A stretch of 64,000 bases of DNA, taken from positions 124,001 through 188,000 of the forward strand of contig JBCDCY010000002.1 of NCBI GenBank assembly GCA_039180875.1, written 5' to 3'. This DNA comes from JBCDCY01 sp039180875. GTDB lineage: Bacteria; Pseudomonadota; Alphaproteobacteria; Rhodobacterales; Rhodobacteraceae. Positions 61,114-64,000 of this stretch are shown here, in pieces; the stretch's first letter is position 1, and the number at the start of each line of letters is the position of its first letter. Made by a program: the position numbers and the translations under genes. The notes beneath the pieces were generated by a model, which made no database searches, was not told where the DNA came from, and saw only the letters and a list, made by a program, of their open reading frames with translations.

Positions 61114-62195
61114 CGAAGCCCGCTCTGCGACCGCCCTCTCCCACCGAACATATCCTCGCTGGCGATGGGCAGAGTTGCAAGCCGTCCCGCCACCTTCTCG
61201 GTGAAGCGCCCCTCGGCCAGGCGAAAGGCGAGCTTGATCGCGGCCGATATGCCGAGGCCGTCGGCCGCGCCGTGGGACTTCACCACCGCGCCGTTCAGCC
61301 CGAGGAAGACGCCGCCGTTCACCTGGCGCGGGTCGATGCGCTTGGCCAGACGGCCGAGGGAGGTATAGGCGAAGAGCGCGCCGATCCGGGAGAGGATCGA
61401 ATACTCGAACGCGTGCTTCAGGAAATCGCGCACCAGCCGCGCCGTGCCCTCCGCCGCCTTAAGCGCGATATTGCCGGTGAAGCCATCGGTGACCACCACG
61501 TCGACCTGATCGCCCGGCATGGCGTCGCCCTCGACGAAGCCCACGAAGGTGAAGCCGGCGTCGGGCTGGCTCGCCCAGGCAGAGATCAGATCGGCCGCGG
61601 CGTGCAGCTCGGCATGGCCCTTGTAGGCCTCGGTGCCGACGTTCAGCAGGCCGATGCGCGGAGAGGGCAGGCCGAGGCCGACCCGGGCATATTCCGCGCC
61701 CATGATGGCGTATTGCAGCAGGTCCTTGGACTCGGCCCGCACATCCGCGCCGACGTCGAGCACGACGGTATAGCCCTGCCGGTTGCGCGAGGGCCAAAGC
61801 ACGGCGATGGCCGGGCGATTGACGATCTCTGCCTTGCCGAGGCGGTAGCCGGCCAGCGCCATCAACGCCCCGGTATTGCCGCCCGAGACGGCGACGGTCG
61901 CCTCACCCTCCCGCACCGCGTCGACGGCGGCCCACATGCTGGTGCCCTGGCCGCGCCGGATGATGCTGGAGGGGCGGGCCGCCACCTCCACCACCCGCTC
62001 GCTGTGGCGCACCTCGCAGCGCTCGGCGAGGTCGGCGCGCCGGGCCACCATCGGATCGAGCGTTGCGGCATCGCCGTGCACGATGAAGCGGATCGCGGCG
62101 TTCTTCTTGGCCGAGCGTGCCATGCCGTCGACCACGGCCGCGGGGCCGAGGTCGCCGCCCATGGCATCGACGGAGATGACGAGGTTCTGCATCAA
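61110..62195 (-). CDS. plsX: Phosphate acyltransferase PlsX
   Basis: Converts acyl-ACP to acyl-phosphate for phospholipid synthesis, 361 residues. Family motifs: VISVDAMGGDLGP at the N-terminus, SGGNTGALMALA, LDVGADVRAESKDLLQYAIMG and TDGFTGNIALKAAEGTARL. Start at 62195 or the adjacent ATG at 62192 cannot be separated. Lies 54 bp after rpmF in the conserved DUF177-rpmF-plsX-fabH order. Confidence 0.97.
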   Translation of the reverse strand: MMQNLVISVDAMGGDLGPAAVVDGMARSAKKNAAIRFIVHGDAATLDPMVARRADLAERCEVRHSERVVEVAARPSSIIRRGQGTSMWAAVDAVREGEATVAVSGGNTGALMALAGYRLGKAEIVNRPAIAVLWPSRNRQGYTVVLDVGADVRAESKDLLQYAIMGAEYARVGLGLPSPRIGLLNVGTEAYKGHAELHAAADLISAWASQPDAGFTFVGFVEGDAMPGDQVDVVVTDGFTGNIALKAAEGTARLVRDFLKHAFEYSILSRIGALFAYTSLGRLAKRIDPRQVNGGVFLGLNGAVVKSHGAADGLGISAAIKLAFRLAEGRFTEKVAGRLATLPIASEDMFGGRGRSQSGLR

Positions 62196-62249
62196 AGCTG
62201 CCTCGCGCCGGCGCCGACGCGCGTGCGGGGCATGTTCGTGGCCCGGCGG

Positions 62250-62456
62250 TTACGCGGCGTCTTCGTCGAGGTCGATCTCGTCGACCATCGCCACGACCTC
62301 GCGGTCGCCGTAATGGCCGCAGGCCGGGCAGATGTGATGCGGCCGGCGCATCTCACCGCAATTCGAGCATTCGTTGGGATTCACGGCCCTGAGCGCATCG
62401 TGCGCCCGGCGCATGTTCCGCTTGGCGCGCGTCACCTTATGCTTCGGGACAGCCAT
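62250..62456 (-). CDS. rpmF: 50S ribosomal protein L32
   Basis: A 68-residue ribosomal protein starting AVPKHKVTRAKRNMRRAHDAL. Four zinc-ligand positions are visible as CSNCGEMRRPHHICPACG, so this is the C+ (zinc-binding) form. It ends in an acidic tail. Co-directional with DUF177 upstream and plsX downstream. Confidence 0.97.
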   Translation of the reverse strand: MAVPKHKVTRAKRNMRRAHDALRAVNPNECSNCGEMRRPHHICPACGHYGDREVVAMVDEIDLDEDAA

Positions 62457-62608
62457 GTCGTTTCCTCGGTCGGATCGTCGCCAGGCGTGCCGCCTCAGCC
62501 AATATCACGGGTCGCACGGACAAACGCCGCGCGCGGCCCCGGTCGCGAGCGCGGACCATATTCAGAATTGCGAGGTGTTCAAGCGCTTTCTTGGCGGGGC
62601 GGGACGGC

Positions 62609-63163
62609 TTAATTTTCCGAGAGTTTCGCCTTGAGATCGGCCAGCGCGGCAAAGGGCTTTTCCCGCTCGTCGCCGCCCGCCCCGCCATATTGCGGATCGA
62701 GGGCTGCGCCCGGGGCCCTGGGATAGCTCGGCAGCGCCAGCGCCGCCCCCTCCACCGCCACGGCGCCGATGTCGATCTGACGTTCGAGCGGCTCGCTCTC
62801 CTCATCGGCGAACAGCGTGTCCTCAGCCTCCGCCGCGAAGTCCGGAACGTAGAGGCGGCGCACCGTCTCGCTCAGCCGGCTGGTCACCGGGGCGAGGCTG
62901 ACGACGCAGCGCTGGGTCACGGTCGCCCGGATGGTGGCGGTGAGCAGCCAGGCCCCGTCGGCCTCTGGCGCCAGACTGCCGTCGATGGTGAGCTTGGCCA
63001 CCTCCAGCACATCGAAGAGACGGGCGACCGCTGCCCGCTCCTCCGCCGTGGCGGTCTCGCTGAACCGGTGCGGCGCATCCTTGGGCAAGCCATCGACGCG
63101 CAGGGGCCGGGAAAAGCCGATCTCGCCGCTTGCCTGCGGTGCGCCCATGTCGCCATCCTGCAT
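62609..63163 (-). CDS. DUF177 (YceD-type) protein
   Basis: A 184-residue YceD-like protein, a family linked to 23S rRNA maturation and encoded just upstream of rpmF. Seen: FSRPLRVDGLPKDAPHRFSE at the N-terminus, VTQRCVVSLAPVTSRLSETVRRLYVP in the core, and the C-terminal DEREKPFAALADLKAKL. The family's CxRC-type first cysteine is present as QRCVV, without a second. The start at 63163 has GGGAGG upstream; an internal ATG at 63148 is an alternative. Confidence 0.88.
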   Translation of the reverse strand: MQDGDMGAPQASGEIGFSRPLRVDGLPKDAPHRFSETATAEERAAVARLFDVLEVAKLTIDGSLAPEADGAWLLTATIRATVTQRCVVSLAPVTSRLSETVRRLYVPDFAAEAEDTLFADEESEPLERQIDIGAVAVEGAALALPSYPRAPGAALDPQYGGAGGDEREKPFAALADLKAKLSEN

Positions 63164-63292
63164 GGATCCAGCGCCTCCCGCCGCGTCCCCGGCCAGCCCG
63201 GTCACGTCCGCGTCAGACCGGCCCGATCGCTTGCGCTTAGATCATGCGGTCTGTATCAGAACAAGTGGCCTTCCAAGACGGAGTTTTGGGAC

Positions 63293-63745
63293 ATGCGCGC
63301 GTTTTCGCGGCCCCGCCTTTCGACCTTTGCCGTATGCGCCGTGATGCTGCTCGGCGCCTGTTCGGCCAGCTATCGCGGCCACGGCTATGCGCCGGTGCAG
63401 GAGGAGTTGCAGGGCATCCAGATCGGCCTCGACACCCAGATCGAGGTCGAGGACAAGATCGGCCGCCCCTCCGGCGTCGGCATCGTCGAGGATGATGCCT
63501 GGTACTACGTCTCCTCCGTGGTTGAGCACTATCTCTACTACGAGCCCAAGGTGGTCGACCGCCGGGTCGTGGTGGTGCGCTTCGACGATGTGGGCACGGT
63601 GAGCGGCGTGCGGGAATACGGCATCGAGGACGGCCAGGCCATCTCCCTCGTCACCCAGACCACGCCGACTTACGGGCGAGAGCTCACGGTGGTGCGCCAG
63701 CTTCTTGGCAACATCCTCAACGTCGGTGGTCTGGCGAGCGAGTAG
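63293..63745 (+). CDS. bamE: Outer membrane assembly lipoprotein BamE (SmpA/OmlA)
   Basis: Subunit of the BAM complex, 150 residues. A lipoprotein signal ends in the lipobox LGAC at about residue 21. The domain begins GYAPVQEELQGIQIGLDTQIEVEDKIGRPSGVGIVEDDAWYYVSS, the DUF/SmpA pattern, and continues with VVVVRFDDVGTVSGVREYG. Divergent from the DUF177 gene. Confidence 0.92.
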   Translation: MRAFSRPRLSTFAVCAVMLLGACSASYRGHGYAPVQEELQGIQIGLDTQIEVEDKIGRPSGVGIVEDDAWYYVSSVVEHYLYYEPKVVDRRVVVVRFDDVGTVSGVREYGIEDGQAISLVTQTTPTYGRELTVVRQLLGNILNVGGLASE

Positions 63746-63883
63746 GGCAAGGCCTCGGCCAGTCTTTGCCGATCGCGGACACAGCATCGCGATTTTACCA
63801 GCCGTGGGGCGCGTGCCACTCGCAAGAGCGGGCGTTCGTGCTTATAACCCTGCTCATGTGATTTGCGCGCGCGGGGGTACGTG

Positions 63884-64000
63884 ATGTCCGGCTTCAGCAG
63901 GGGGCGCTACCGCACGCGGTTCAGCACCGCACCGGCCGACATACGGGCGGCCCAGCGCCTGCGCCACCGCACCTTTCGGAGCGACAGTGAGGGCGCCGAC
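63884..64000 (+). CDS. Partial acyltransferase, probably ornithine N-acyltransferase OlsB
   Basis: Thirty-nine codons of a gene that runs off the window: starts SGFSRGRYRTRFSTAPADIRAAQRLRHRTF. The AAQRLRHRTF segment, preceded by a short basic head, is how OlsB-type acyl-ACP:ornithine acyltransferases of the GNAT superfamily begin in Rhodobacteraceae. Identification rests only on this opening. OlsB makes the first step of ornithine-lipid synthesis. Confidence 0.6.
   Translation, partial: MSGFSRGRYRTRFSTAPADIRAAQRLRHRTFRSDSEGAD

Overview
The window is a high-GC chromosomal segment from an alphaproteobacterium, almost certainly a member of the Rhodobacteraceae. Support comes from the gene order rpmF-plsX-fabH-ihfA-merR, a DksA homologue with a single cysteine, a BamE (OmlA-type) lipoprotein, the dGTPase-argS-SPOR-nagZ-scpA-scpB run, and a truncated gene at the right edge that looks like an ornithine N-acyltransferase (OlsB). 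No rRNA, CRISPR array, prophage or insertion sequence was found. Most of the window is dense, ordinary chromosomal coding sequence.

Left part (0-24 kb). A tripartite tricarboxylate transporter operon (binding protein, a fused TctA-TctB permease, and a PrpF-type tautomerase) is followed by an AbrB-family membrane protein. Next come a UbiG-like methyltransferase overlapping an isoprenylcysteine-methyltransferase-like membrane protein. The glycine cleavage operon gcvT-gcvH-gcvP follows, behind a clear tandem glycine riboswitch. Two copies of a 140-bp structured repeat flank a MarR regulator/lipoprotein pair and precede a lower-GC orphan gene. Then come a GST/CaiB pair, class II dihydroorotase, proline iminopeptidase, the canonical UbiG, a retropepsin-like protease, an ABC-F ATPase, ndk, purN-purM and a CAU-anticodon tRNA.

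Centre (24-33 kb). The most distinctive locus is a two-gene secondary-metabolite or lipid operon. It encodes a 2,469-residue single-module reducing type I polyketide synthase (KS-AT-DH-degenerate MT-ER-KR-ACP, no thioesterase), translationally coupled to a PLP-dependent alpha-oxoamine synthase. This resembles the PKS plus oxoamine synthase logic of fumonisin-type aminoketone synthesis and suggests a sphingoid-like or long-chain aminoketone product.

Right-centre (33-48 kb). A long co-directional set encodes a MoxR ATPase, a secreted trypsin-like protease with duplicated N-terminal modules, an alpha/beta-hydrolase-like protein, a GNAT enzyme, a DUF2927 lipoprotein, a VWA (CoxE-like) protein, a small membrane protein and an M48 protease; it looks like an envelope-directed operon. 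It is followed by the DksA homologue, a TetR regulator with a clear palindromic operator, and an operon with an ECF42-type sigma factor, its DGPF/YCII partner, a secreted protein and an SDR enzyme.

Right end (48-64 kb). This is housekeeping: exonuclease III, an A-type Fe-S carrier, RecQ, dGTPase, ArgS, a SPOR-domain protein, NagZ, ScpA/ScpB, a double-length dCTP deaminase, tRNA-Pro, MerR, IHF-alpha, FabH, PlsX, L32, DUF177, BamE and the start of a probable olsB.
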